DNA of 64,000 nt. It comes from Candidatus Saccharicenans sp. GTDB taxonomy: Bacteria > Acidobacteriota > Aminicenantia > Aminicenantales > Saccharicenantaceae. Under the pieces are notes generated by a model, which saw nothing but the letters and a program-made list of their open reading frames with translations, made no database searches and was not told the DNA's origin. Location: assembly GCA_026414545.1 (NCBI GenBank), contig JAOAIU010000001.1:59962-123961 (forward strand). The letters run 5' to 3'. The first letter of the stretch is position 1. The number at the start of each line of letters is the position of its first letter. Below, piece by piece: positions 35,004 through 43,848 of this stretch. A program made the translations under genes and the position numbers.

Positions 35004-35648
35004 TCATCGTTCGTAAAGGAAGGCCCAGACTTCTTCTGCTGGAATCTTTCCTTCTCTCAGGCAAGTGGGCTCGGCCCCGGTGAGGTCAATAATGGTTGAG
35101 GGCTTTTCGCCCGGAGTCCGGCCGCCGTCGATAAGGATGTCCACCCGGCCCTGGAAAATTTTAAGCACTTCAGAAAAATTGTCCACCGGAGGTTGCCCGC
35201 TGAGGTTGGCGCTGGTGGAAATCAGCAACGATCCGCTCTTCCTGACCAGATCCCGGAGCCAGTGTAGCGGGGGAACCCGGACGGCAATGGTGCGGCCGGG
35301 CCCATAAAGTATATCCGGCAGGATATTTTCTCTGGACCTGAGGACAAGGGTCAGGGAGCCAGGCCAGAAGTGTTCGGCCAGCCTGAAAAAAAGGTCAGAT
35401 GGCTCGGCTATGAACTGCAGGACCATTTCCAGGTCAGAGGCGATAAAGGGCAGGGGCTTGCCCGCTTCTCTTCCCTTAAGCGAAAAAACCCTTTCGGCCA
35501 CGGATTCAAGGGAAGCAAGCCCACCCAAACCATAAAAGGTCTCTGTCGGGTAGACCATGACTGCTCCTGCCTTCAGCCGCCCGGCCAGGAAATCCAGCCA
35601 GTCGGGCACTGAGGTCTGTTCCAGGAGAGAAAAGACTTTGGACGACAA
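35004..35648 (-). CDS. tsaC: L-threonylcarbamoyladenylate synthase (Sua5/YrdC/YwlC family), TTG start
   Basis: Forms threonylcarbamoyl-AMP from Thr, bicarbonate and ATP for the t6A modification of tRNA. The YrdC fold is clear: YPTETFYGLGGLA, KGREAGKPLPF, RVPPLHWLRDL and LLISTSANLSGQPP. The frame is open up to ATG 35702, but a strong AAAGGAGG lies seven bases before a TTG at 35648, which gives the usual length of 214 residues. The upstream part reads as leader. Confidence 0.88.
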   Translation of the reverse strand: MSSKVFSLLEQTSVPDWLDFLAGRLKAGAVMVYPTETFYGLGGLASLESVAERVFSLKGREAGKPLPFIASDLEMVLQFIAEPSDLFFRLAEHFWPGSLTLVLRSRENILPDILYGPGRTIAVRVPPLHWLRDLVRKSGSLLISTSANLSGQPPVDNFSEVLKIFQGRVDILIDGGRTPGEKPSTIIDLTGAEPTCLREGKIPAEEVWAFLYER

Positions 35649-35787
35649 CCAGTTTCCTCCTTTTTTCAGCCTGAGAATAGCCCAAATCAGCCTTGGATTC
35701 AAGAAAAAACAGGACAGTTGTCTTAAAAATAAAACACTCCGGCCGTGGCCAGCCTGGCATTTTAAGATATCCTGTCTGGCACGTTAT

Positions 35788-35797
35788 TTGCTATAAT
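35788..35797 (+). promoter_or_regulatory. Extended -10 promoter for the barrel gene
   Basis: TTGCTATAAT ends the extended -10 (TGC plus TATAAT, -10 at 35792-35797). No clear -35. About 24 bases before the ATG, with AGGAGG between. Confidence 0.5.
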
Positions 35798-35820
35798 GGA
35801 GCGGTGAGGAGGTTAACAAG

Positions 35821-36576
35821 ATGAAAAAAATCACCATAACCGGACTCCTGATAATATTGCTTCTGCCGCTGACAGCCTCAGCCAATATCTTTACCATTCG
35901 CTACGGTTATTTCGTCCCTAGGATGAGCGGAGGATCCGATAGTCTCTGGACCATAGAATTCGAAAACATGAGTTTCAGGAAGTCGGCTTACCAGGGAGGC
36001 ATGCTGGGCCTATCCTATGAATACTTCCTTAACCGCAACTTCAGCCTGGAACTTTCGGTCGACTTTTTCAACCGCCAGAAGAGCGGCTGGTACCTTGATT
36101 ACACTCAATACAAGGTTGATAACATGTATTTTGCTTTCCCTGATATCTACGGGGACGCCATCATTCACACCTTTGAAGTTTCTCAGACCCCCGTATCTTT
36201 ATCATTCAAAGTAACCCCGCTGGGGCGACGGGTCAGGTTTGTTCCCTATTTCGGTGGCGGAGTCGGCCTGTATATATGGACGGTCAGGTTGCGGGGTGAC
36301 ATAGTCGATTTTTCCGACCCCTGGATTTACAGCGACCCTTCGGGAGACATAACCGTTTACCCGGTTTATTACGCCATTCTGGAAGAACAAAACCGGATAT
36401 CTGTGGGCTACAATGCCTTTGCCGGAGTCATGGTCCCCATAGGTAGCCGGACCACCCTTGACCTTGGATTTCGCTATAACTTTCTTAGAGCCAGGTTCCG
36501 GGACTCATTTGAAGGATTTGAAGATTTTGACTTCAATGGCTATTCTCTGGTTCTCGGTCTGAATTTCTGGTTCTGA
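35821..36576 (+). CDS. Outer-membrane beta-barrel protein
   Basis: 251 residues: signal peptide (ITGLLIILLLPLTASA), then about eight amphipathic strands with tyrosine- and glycine-rich turns (RYGYFVPRMSGG, LGLSYEYFLNRNF, VPYFGGGVGLYIW) and a terminal aromatic-rich segment (SLVLGLNFWF). Resembles OmpW/outer-membrane-protein-beta-barrel types. Function unknown. AGGAGG ribosome site and a strong terminator right after. Confidence 0.8.
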   Translation: MKKITITGLLIILLLPLTASANIFTIRYGYFVPRMSGGSDSLWTIEFENMSFRKSAYQGGMLGLSYEYFLNRNFSLELSVDFFNRQKSGWYLDYTQYKVDNMYFAFPDIYGDAIIHTFEVSQTPVSLSFKVTPLGRRVRFVPYFGGGVGLYIWTVRLRGDIVDFSDPWIYSDPSGDITVYPVYYAILEEQNRISVGYNAFAGVMVPIGSRTTLDLGFRYNFLRARFRDSFEGFEDFDFNGYSLVLGLNFWF

Positions 36577-36602
36577 TCCATCTCAGCTCTTCCAGATAGA
36601 AG

Positions 36603-36638
36603 GCCGGGCTTCCTCCGGGAAGCCCGGCTCTTTTTTTT
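36603..36638 (+). terminator. Strong Rho-independent terminator
   Basis: An 11-bp stem GCCGGGCTTCC / GGAAGCCCGGC with a TCCG loop, then TC and eight T. Twenty-six bases after the barrel gene stop. The best terminator in the window. Confidence 0.92.
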
Positions 36639-36739
36639 GCGGGGACCGGGCGGGATTATAAATCCAGGGCCCAGAAATACAGTAATCAATCTGGAATAAA
36701 TGCTATGGGCTTAAACCCCGTCAGTTGCCGGGCCTGGCC

Positions 36740-37585
36740 TCAGAGCCGGGTCGAATGCATCTCAATTTTCCTCAGGTAAAAATCAGCTTCTGGGCGGCAG
36801 TTTCTCTTCAAAAAGCCAGCGGCCAGGACCCGGGACTTATTAACAATTTCAGCTCTGATCAGAGACCTGTCTGCCTCGGAGGTAGCCAGCTTCAGAGCTT
36901 TTTCCAGGGCCTGGACCCGCCACCTGTCCATTCCCCAGTATTTCTTCGAAAGCTGGTCGGGATGGCCTCCCCGTTTGATAATGAGCGGGACCGGCAGGAA
37001 ATGATAAGGATGGCGCAGGGCAATTCTCAGACCGAGGTCGTAATCCTCACAGACCGGAAGGTCTTCGTCGAACTCCCCTATTTCCTCAAAGAGCTGACGC
37101 CGAAACATAGCTGATGATAAACTCAGCAGGCAGAGGGGCAGGACTTTATCCAGCACTCGACCCGAGTATTTCTGGTGTCTTCGCTTCTGGTTGAGACGAC
37201 GGCCGTTTCTGACCCAGATTTCTTCGGTCAGACAGAACCGGGCTTCGGGGAAAGCCCTGAGATAGCTGATTTGAACCTGCACCTTGTCCTTGAGCCAGAG
37301 GTCATCAGAATCAAGGAAAGCAATGAATTCTCCAGCTGACTGCCTCAAGCCCTGGTTACGGGCCCGACTCACTCCCCCGTGGTCAAGGCGAATATACCTG
37401 ACGCGGGGAAACCTCTTCTGGTAAGAAGTTACCAGGTCGGGCGTGGCGTCGGTAGAACCGTCATCAACCACCAGCAGTTCCCAGTCATCAGGATTCTTCT
37501 GAAAATAGGTCTGGGACAGGATGGAATCAATGGCCTCGGTCAGGAAGGCGACCCGGTTATGAGTAACGATAATTGCCGAAACCAT
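36740..37585 (-). CDS. Glycosyltransferase family 2
   Basis: 281 residues, GT-A fold: VSAIIVTHNR start, nucleotide-binding DDGST (Asp41, Asp42), the metal motif DSDD (92-95), RNQGLRQS and, later, the acceptor base region CEDYDLGLRIA. Probably adds a sugar to a surface glycan, protein or lipid; donor and acceptor unknown. Starts 10 bases after the LEA-type gene; no Shine-Dalgarno is evident, so it may depend on coupling. Confidence 0.85.
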   Translation of the reverse strand: MVSAIIVTHNRVAFLTEAIDSILSQTYFQKNPDDWELLVVDDGSTDATPDLVTSYQKRFPRVRYIRLDHGGVSRARNQGLRQSAGEFIAFLDSDDLWLKDKVQVQISYLRAFPEARFCLTEEIWVRNGRRLNQKRRHQKYSGRVLDKVLPLCLLSLSSAMFRRQLFEEIGEFDEDLPVCEDYDLGLRIALRHPYHFLPVPLIIKRGGHPDQLSKKYWGMDRWRVQALEKALKLATSEADRSLIRAEIVNKSRVLAAGFLKRNCRPEADFYLRKIEMHSTRL

Positions 37586-37595
37586 AATGAAAAAA

Positions 37596-38447
37596 TCAGC
37601 GGCGAAATTCTTTTCCGATGGCCGCGGTTGCTTCCAGGGGAAAGTCCAGCCAACCCCAGGCCGAATCAGCTTCGATTCTCAGTTTAAGGGTGAATGACGG
37701 CTGGTCCTTCTCCAGCCCCTCCCGCAGCTCCCTTCCCTGCTCAAAAAAATCGAGCATCAACGGCAGGCTATAAGTCTTACTTTCCCCGGCGGCCAGGGTT
37801 TTATCCCCGGCCAGCTGGCCGCTGTAAACGCTCCTGCCTTCCAGAAGTAGTTCCAGGTTTATGTTCTGTATCAGAAGGTCATAGGGATTCGGGTTGCCCA
37901 GGACGAACCGGAAATCAAAATCGGCGCCTCCCAGGGTCAGGTCCCGAACCAGCAGGGACAAGAACCTGATCTGAGGCAGCTTAAAAATCGGAAAATCGGC
38001 CCGGAGATTCAGACTCACCTTCTCCGTTTTTTTCTTTTCATCCTGAAAGACTAAATCGCCGGAGAGCCGGCAGGTGGCCTGTTGCCTGGCCTCTGTAAGA
38101 TAGGGTTTCAGGTATTGATAACTTATCCTCACCGGAAAGTTGATCACAGCCTGGCTGCCAGCCGGAAGGTCTATCGACCTCTCCAGGGAAACTGGCTGAC
38201 GAAAGTATTCTTTCTCATTGATGAGGACCTGGTATTGATAAGAAACCAGGGCGTAATTCCTGGAAGAATTGTTTTGCATCCAGACATGGAAAGAAATGGT
38301 CAACCCGGAGCTGGACAGGTCTCCTATCTTGACCTCTCGCAGACCCAGTTCAATATTCTTCCGGGCCGGGTAGCCGCAGACACTATCGACAGCCACCAGG
38401 GAGACGGTCGCTATAACGGTTAAAAGAATCGACAGCGGTTTCTTCAC
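37596..38447 (-). CDS. Exported LEA/WHy-domain protein
   Basis: 283 residues with an N-terminal signal (LLTVIATVSLVAVDSVCG) and two repeats of the LEA14/WHy beta-sandwich at about 30-150 and 155-275 (second repeat: DFRFVLGNPNPYDLLIQNIN). WHy proteins are linked to desiccation and stress protection or act as periplasmic binding modules; role here unknown. Shares a likely transcript with the GT2 gene. Confidence 0.72.
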   Translation of the reverse strand: MKKPLSILLTVIATVSLVAVDSVCGYPARKNIELGLREVKIGDLSSSGLTISFHVWMQNNSSRNYALVSYQYQVLINEKEYFRQPVSLERSIDLPAGSQAVINFPVRISYQYLKPYLTEARQQATCRLSGDLVFQDEKKKTEKVSLNLRADFPIFKLPQIRFLSLLVRDLTLGGADFDFRFVLGNPNPYDLLIQNINLELLLEGRSVYSGQLAGDKTLAAGESKTYSLPLMLDFFEQGRELREGLEKDQPSFTLKLRIEADSAWGWLDFPLEATAAIGKEFRR

Positions 38448-38600
38448 TTTCTTCCTGAACCGACTGATTAATTTTTATTGAAGCTGGTAGATAAAAATAC
38501 CGTAAAACCAGACCGATTACAAGCCACCCAAGATTTTTCTGGATATTTATCTGGTCCGGATATAAACTAATTTGAAAAACGCAGAAAATCAGGAGGTGCC

Positions 38601-41336
38601 ATGACCGGTAAGAACCTTTTCCAAAAAGCCTTTTTATTATATCTGCTTCTGGTTATATCTTTGGCCGGTTGGCTACTATCCCAAGAAACAAAAACTCCTT
38701 CCCAGCCCTGGGTGGTAGATGACGTTATCAACCAGGAGCGAGCCTCGGATTTTCAGATCTCACCCGACGGCACCAGGGTGGTCTGGGTGAAGAACATTCC
38801 GGACAGAGAAAAGGACGGCCGGATTTCCCACCTTTTCCTGAGCTATCTCGACCGGGAACAGGCAGCCATCCAGCTAACCCGGGGCAGCTCGTCCGTTTCC
38901 CGTCCCCGCTGGTCGCCAGACGGTCAGCGCCTCGCCTTCCTGAGCAGCCGGACTGAGCCCTCATCCGAAACGGCCAAGGAAGAAGAAAGCAAGGGACAGC
39001 AGCTGTGGCTACTCGACCTGAGAGGCGGTGAACCCATAAGAGCCACCAGCCTGGAGTTCGGGGTGATTGGTTACGACTGGGTGGATAACGACCATTTTCT
39101 GATACTGGCCCGGGAACCCAGAACCCTCCGGGAGATAAAAGCCAAAGAAAAGAAAGATGACTCCATAGTTTACGAAGACCAAGAACACCTGATTCCCCAG
39201 CGATTATTCATATACTGCCTCAAGGAGAAGACCTGGCACCGCCTGACAGAGAATAATGACCAGATAACCAGTTTCGAACTCTCCCCCAATAAGAAGCTGG
39301 TAGTGACCAGAAATAACCAGAGCCTTAGCTACGAAGTGGACAAGAGGGTTAAGCCAAAATTTTTCCTGGTCAACCTCCAGGATAAATCCAGCCGAGAAAT
39401 TTTCCCCGACCCATACTTCAAACCCACCAGCATTTACTGGGACCCCAACAACCAGGGTTTTTACTTTACGGTGATGAAAACTGTCGACCCGGTTAACGAA
39501 ACCACCGGAGCCGAATTCCTATATTACTATGACCTGCAAACCGGGACTCACCGGGAGATAGATCTCGACTGGGACTGGGGCCTGATGGGCCTGGGGCTGG
39601 AGGTCAGAGAAGACGGTTTCATAGCCTTCCTGGCCAGCGGGGCAGTTCCAAAGTGGCGCCGCTACTACCGCCAGGGAGAAAACTTTACCCACAAAGAACT
39701 GGAAGGCAACCACTATCCCCATGTTTTCAACCTGACGCTCCAGGAAAAGGGCAACTGCCTGGTCTATGCCCACACCACGGCTTCCAGGCCACCGCAGTGG
39801 TTCGCCGGCCGACTGGAAGATAACAAGATAATCGGCGAGAAGCAGCTGACCGAACTCAACGGGCACCTGCAGAACAAAAAAATGGCCCGGGCCGAAGTCA
39901 TTAAATGGAAGGGCGCCCTGGACGATGAGATCGAAGGAATTCTTTACTATCCACATGATTACCAGCCAGGAGAGAAATATCCGCTCTTTCTGAACATTCA
40001 CGGCGGCCCCATGGGCATTGACCTGGATGCCTTCGATGAATCATATGCCTACTATCCAAATGTTCTGGCCCAGAAGGGCTGTTTTGTGCTGATGCCCAAC
40101 TACCACGGCTCGATGGGTTACGGCCAGAAATTTTCGGAATCCATACGCGGCCACTATTACGAGTATGAAATTGAAGACATGCTGAAAGGAATAGACCATC
40201 TGGTGGCCAAGGGAATGGTCGACCCGGACCGTCTGGGCACCATGGGCTGGTCCAACGGCGGCATACTCAGCATTGGCCTAGCCGTCTGGACCGACCGTTT
40301 CAAGGTGGCCGGCATCGGGGCAGCCGACGTCAACTGGATCAGCGACTATGGAACCTGCGCTTTCGGTGTCAGCTTTGATAATTATTATTTGCTCGGCCCA
40401 CCCTGGGAAAGACCGGATTACTACATTAAAAAATCCCCGCTGTTCCATTTCAAGGAGATGAAGGTCCCGACCATCATTTTCCACGGCAGCGAAGACACCA
40501 GCGTTCCCTTCGGACAGGGCCTGGAACACTACCGAGCCCTGAAAGAAATCGGCCGGGCCCCGGTCCGTTTCATCATTTTTCCCGGCGAACCCCATGGGCT
40601 GCGCAAGCTGAGCCATCAGCGGCGGAAGATGGAAGAAGAACTGGCCTGGTTTGATAAGCACTTCTTTAAGACCTTCAAGCCAGAAAATGAAGCCCTGAAA
40701 GATGGTTCCCCCCTTGACCTGGCCATCAAGGCTCAGAAATTCAGCCGCAGCGGGAGTTCTTACGGCCGGCTGGTCAAGGGCAAGCTGATACCGGAAACGG
40801 TCAAATGGGAAGACCTGGAAGTAGGCCGGTTTGAGGTAACCAGGGCCCAGTGGAAAGCCTTCGACCCGGCTTACCAGTTCGAGCCGGGAACGGAGAATTT
40901 CCCTGTTTCCGGGATCACCTTTGACCAGGCCCAGAACTATGTCCGCTGGCTGAGCCAGTTAACCGGGGAAAAATACCGCCTGCCCGGCGAGCAGGAGGCC
41001 CGGAAGTTGCTGGCCCTGGCCCGGCCTGAAGACAATACCCTGGACTACTGGGCGGGTTATCAGGTTAACTTCGATGATGCCAGACTTCTGCTACAGGTCA
41101 TTTCCAACCTTAAGGGGAAGGCTCCCCTGCTGCTCCCCGTAGACCGTTTTTCCCCGGCTACTGATAGCCTTATTTTTGGCCTGGGCGGCAGCGTCGCCGA
41201 GTGGACCGTGGAGGCCAACGGAAAGGGCAAAGTGCTCGGGTTGAGTGCCTTCCACCGCTCCAGTGCGGCCGAAGCCTACAGTCCCCCGCCAGCTGAATAT
41301 ACAGGCCTGCGGGTCTTCAAACAGGCTAAAAAATAA
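38601..41336 (+). CDS. S9 prolyl oligopeptidase-family peptidase fused to an FGE/SUMF-like domain
   Basis: 911 residues. Signal peptide at 10-28. WD-like beta-propeller at about 40-425 (SPDGTRVVW, WSPDGQRLAFLSSRTEP). Alpha/beta-hydrolase domain with Ser551 (GWSNGG), Asp632 (SEDTSVP) and His665 (EPHGLRK) as the catalytic triad. After a linker, residues about 740-907 match the formylglycine-generating enzyme/sulfatase-modifying fold: VGRFEVTRAQWKAF, VSGITFDQAQNYVRWLS, KYRLPGEQEARKL, GGSVAEW, and a terminal GLRVF. The FGE copper-binding cysteines are not present, so this module is probably structural or binding. AGGAGGT ribosome site. First gene of a five-gene plus-strand run. Confidence 0.9.
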   Translation: MTGKNLFQKAFLLYLLLVISLAGWLLSQETKTPSQPWVVDDVINQERASDFQISPDGTRVVWVKNIPDREKDGRISHLFLSYLDREQAAIQLTRGSSSVSRPRWSPDGQRLAFLSSRTEPSSETAKEEESKGQQLWLLDLRGGEPIRATSLEFGVIGYDWVDNDHFLILAREPRTLREIKAKEKKDDSIVYEDQEHLIPQRLFIYCLKEKTWHRLTENNDQITSFELSPNKKLVVTRNNQSLSYEVDKRVKPKFFLVNLQDKSSREIFPDPYFKPTSIYWDPNNQGFYFTVMKTVDPVNETTGAEFLYYYDLQTGTHREIDLDWDWGLMGLGLEVREDGFIAFLASGAVPKWRRYYRQGENFTHKELEGNHYPHVFNLTLQEKGNCLVYAHTTASRPPQWFAGRLEDNKIIGEKQLTELNGHLQNKKMARAEVIKWKGALDDEIEGILYYPHDYQPGEKYPLFLNIHGGPMGIDLDAFDESYAYYPNVLAQKGCFVLMPNYHGSMGYGQKFSESIRGHYYEYEIEDMLKGIDHLVAKGMVDPDRLGTMGWSNGGILSIGLAVWTDRFKVAGIGAADVNWISDYGTCAFGVSFDNYYLLGPPWERPDYYIKKSPLFHFKEMKVPTIIFHGSEDTSVPFGQGLEHYRALKEIGRAPVRFIIFPGEPHGLRKLSHQRRKMEEELAWFDKHFFKTFKPENEALKDGSPLDLAIKAQKFSRSGSSYGRLVKGKLIPETVKWEDLEVGRFEVTRAQWKAFDPAYQFEPGTENFPVSGITFDQAQNYVRWLSQLTGEKYRLPGEQEARKLLALARPEDNTLDYWAGYQVNFDDARLLLQVISNLKGKAPLLLPVDRFSPATDSLIFGLGGSVAEWTVEANGKGKVLGLSAFHRSSAAEAYSPPPAEYTGLRVFKQAKK

Positions 41337-41350
41337 GTAAAATACCCTTG

Positions 41351-42802
41351 ATGAAAGAACTAAGGGTCGATTTCCGCCACCGGCAGCTGTTCGTTCAGCT
41401 GTTCGGGCCGGATGTTTACGCGGTCGGGGGTTATGTCCGGGATAGACTCCGCGGAGTGCCGACCGAGGAAGTCGACCTGCTGGTCCAGGGTCATCCCCTG
41501 GATGAAATAATCCGAAAACTGCAACCCCGGGGTAAGGTGGACCTGGTCGGCAAGAGCTTCGGAGTCATCAAGTTCACGGTTGACGGGCACACCTACGATA
41601 TCGCCCTTCCCCGCAAGGATGAACCGAGCCAGGCCACGGGGGGACAGCAACGCGGCCACAAGGATTTTATTATCAGGGCTGACCCTTTTCTCCCCCTGGA
41701 AAAAGACCTGGAAAGGAGGGATTTTCGCTGCAACAGCCTGGCCCTCAGATTGTCAGACGGAACCCTGATCGACCCTTTCCGTGGAGTTGAAGACATTAAG
41801 AACAAAATAATCAGGCTGACCAATCCCCGGGCTTTTCCCGACGACCCGCTCCGGGTGCTAAGGGCAGCCAGGTTTGCCTCAGTCCTGGAGTTTTCCATAG
41901 ACCCCGAAATATACCTGGCGGCCAGGGAGATCGACCTGAAAGGCCTGAGCATGGAACGGGTCAACGAAGAGCTGTTCAAGATACTGCTGCTTTCCCGTCG
42001 TCCTTCCCGTGGGCTCCAGGAAATGCACCGACTCGGCGTCCTGCGACAGCTGTTTCCCGAACTTTACCGCCTGACGCTGGCCATCCAGGATTCAATTTTC
42101 CATCCTGAAAAAGACGAGTTCGGGCATCATACAGTCTGGGCTCATACGCTGCTATCTGTGGACCAGGCCCGAGCAATAGCCGAAATCACCGGGCTGGAGG
42201 TCACCCGGAAACTGGCTCTGCTGCTGGCAGCCCTGTTCCATGATACCGGGAAACCGGCCACGGCTTCCTGGGAATATAAAAAAAACCGGCTGGTAATAAC
42301 CAATAACGGGCATGACCTGCTCAGCGAAAGGATTGCCAGGAAGGTTTTCAACCGGCAGAAAATATTTTCCTGGAACGGCTATAACCTGAGGCAGGTAGTG
42401 CCGATGCTGATCCGCCACCACCACCGGGTCTCAGAGTTATGGCTCAACAGAAAGCTGGTTACCAAGAAAGCTTTTAACCGCCTGGCGGCAGACATAAAAG
42501 GAGAAATTGAGCTCCTGGTCTATCTCGACGCGGCCGACCGGGCCGGGCGCAAGACCAGGATAATAACCCGCCTCGACCGACAGGCCCAGTGGCTGCTAAA
42601 AAAATTCGAGGAACTGAGGATAAACAAAGAGACCATAAAGCCGCTGATCATGGGCCGGGACCTGATCAAGCTGGGAGTGCCCCCAGGTCCCGGCATGGGC
42701 CAGCTCCTTAAGAAGCTCTATGGCCTGCAGCTCGACAACCACTTCGAAACCAGAGCCCAGGGACTGAAGCTGGCCAGGAAATTAATTCAGGAGAAAAAAT
42801 AG
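41351..42802 (+). CDS. cca: tRNA nucleotidyltransferase (CCA-adding) / polyA polymerase family with HD domain
   Basis: 483 residues from the ATG at 41351 (a TTG at 41348 is also possible; no strong Shine-Dalgarno). Nucleotidyltransferase core: VGGYVRDRL, then TEEVDLLV. The usual metal-binding DxD is ExD here. Next are the RRDFRCNSLALRL flexible-loop region and DPLRVLRAARFA. A C-terminal HD domain (HTVWAHTLLSVDQ, LFHDTGKPAT) is present. It restores or adds the 3' CCA of tRNA. A GTG-started galE overlaps its stop. PolyA polymerase function cannot be excluded. Confidence 0.85.
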   Translation: MKELRVDFRHRQLFVQLFGPDVYAVGGYVRDRLRGVPTEEVDLLVQGHPLDEIIRKLQPRGKVDLVGKSFGVIKFTVDGHTYDIALPRKDEPSQATGGQQRGHKDFIIRADPFLPLEKDLERRDFRCNSLALRLSDGTLIDPFRGVEDIKNKIIRLTNPRAFPDDPLRVLRAARFASVLEFSIDPEIYLAAREIDLKGLSMERVNEELFKILLLSRRPSRGLQEMHRLGVLRQLFPELYRLTLAIQDSIFHPEKDEFGHHTVWAHTLLSVDQARAIAEITGLEVTRKLALLLAALFHDTGKPATASWEYKKNRLVITNNGHDLLSERIARKVFNRQKIFSWNGYNLRQVVPMLIRHHHRVSELWLNRKLVTKKAFNRLAADIKGEIELLVYLDAADRAGRKTRIITRLDRQAQWLLKKFEELRINKETIKPLIMGRDLIKLGVPPGPGMGQLLKKLYGLQLDNHFETRAQGLKLARKLIQEKK

Positions 42803-43770
42803 TGGCCATTCTGGTTACCGGGGGAGCCGGTTACATAGGTTCCCATACCGTCAAAGAACTGCTCAAAAAAAAATACGAGGTGATAGTCTTCGATAACCTG
42901 AGCACCGGCCACCGGGAGCTGGTCTGTGGCGGACACCTGGTTCAGGCCGACCTCCGGTCGCTGGAGGAAGTTAGAAATGTTTTCCGCAAATACCCGGTAG
43001 AAGCGGTCATGCATTTTGCCGCCCTGATGCAGGTCGGAGAATCCTACGTTGACCCCCAGAAATATTATCTGCACAACCTGATTTCCAGCCTTAACCTGCT
43101 TCAGGCCATGCTGGAAGCCGGGGTGAAGTATTTTATTTTCTCTTCCAGCGCGGCCGTCTACGGGCAACCTCTGGAGATTCCCATAAAAGAAGACCATCCG
43201 CTTCAGCCCATAAATCCTTACGGGGCCAGCAAGTTCATGGTAGAAAGGATTCTAGCTGATTACGACCGGGCCTACGGTCTCAGGTACATTTCGCTCAGGT
43301 ACTTTAATGCCGCCGGAGCTGACCCCGAGGGTCAACTGGGCGAATGGCATGACCCCGAAACCCATCTAATTCCGAACATTCTGCTGCACCTTCTGGGCCG
43401 GAACCCGGAGTTCCAGGTTTTCGGGCAGGACTTCCCCACCTCCGACGGCACGACCATCCGGGATTATATCCACGTCACCGACCTGGCTACAGCTCACGTC
43501 CTGGCCCTGGAAAAGATGAAGGCCGAAGGACAGAGCCGGGTGGTCAACCTGGGGTCCTCCCGTGGCTACTCCGTTCTGGAAGTTGTCCGGGCGGCAGAAA
43601 AGGTAACCGGCAGACGGGTCAACCTGAAATTCGGACCACGGCGTCTGGGCGATGTCCCGGTACTGCTGGCTTCCAGCGAAAAAGCTGAAACCTGGCTCGG
43701 CTGGAGCCGGGAGTTTTCCGACCTGGAGTTCATTATCGAGACTGCCTGGAAGTGGCACCTTAACCACTGA
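42802..43770 (+). CDS. galE: UDP-glucose 4-epimerase, GTG start
   Basis: Interconverts UDP-glucose and UDP-galactose (or the N-acetylated pair). 322 residues, SDR fold: VTGGAGYIGSHTV, Asp31 (VFDNLSTGH), SSSAAVYG at 114-121, catalytic Tyr140 and Lys144 (YGASK), NAAGADPEG. The GTG at 42802 shares one base with the cca stop TAG and follows AGGAG. It may supply nucleotide sugars for surface polysaccharide. Confidence 0.93.
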   Translation: MAILVTGGAGYIGSHTVKELLKKKYEVIVFDNLSTGHRELVCGGHLVQADLRSLEEVRNVFRKYPVEAVMHFAALMQVGESYVDPQKYYLHNLISSLNLLQAMLEAGVKYFIFSSSAAVYGQPLEIPIKEDHPLQPINPYGASKFMVERILADYDRAYGLRYISLRYFNAAGADPEGQLGEWHDPETHLIPNILLHLLGRNPEFQVFGQDFPTSDGTTIRDYIHVTDLATAHVLALEKMKAEGQSRVVNLGSSRGYSVLEVVRAAEKVTGRRVNLKFGPRRLGDVPVLLASSEKAETWLGWSREFSDLEFIIETAWKWHLNH

Positions 43771-43848
43771 GGTGACAACTTCTTGTCCGGTGCTGGCGGT
43801 TGATTAATGGAAGCCATGATGTTATAAACATAGAACTGGAGTTGCGAC

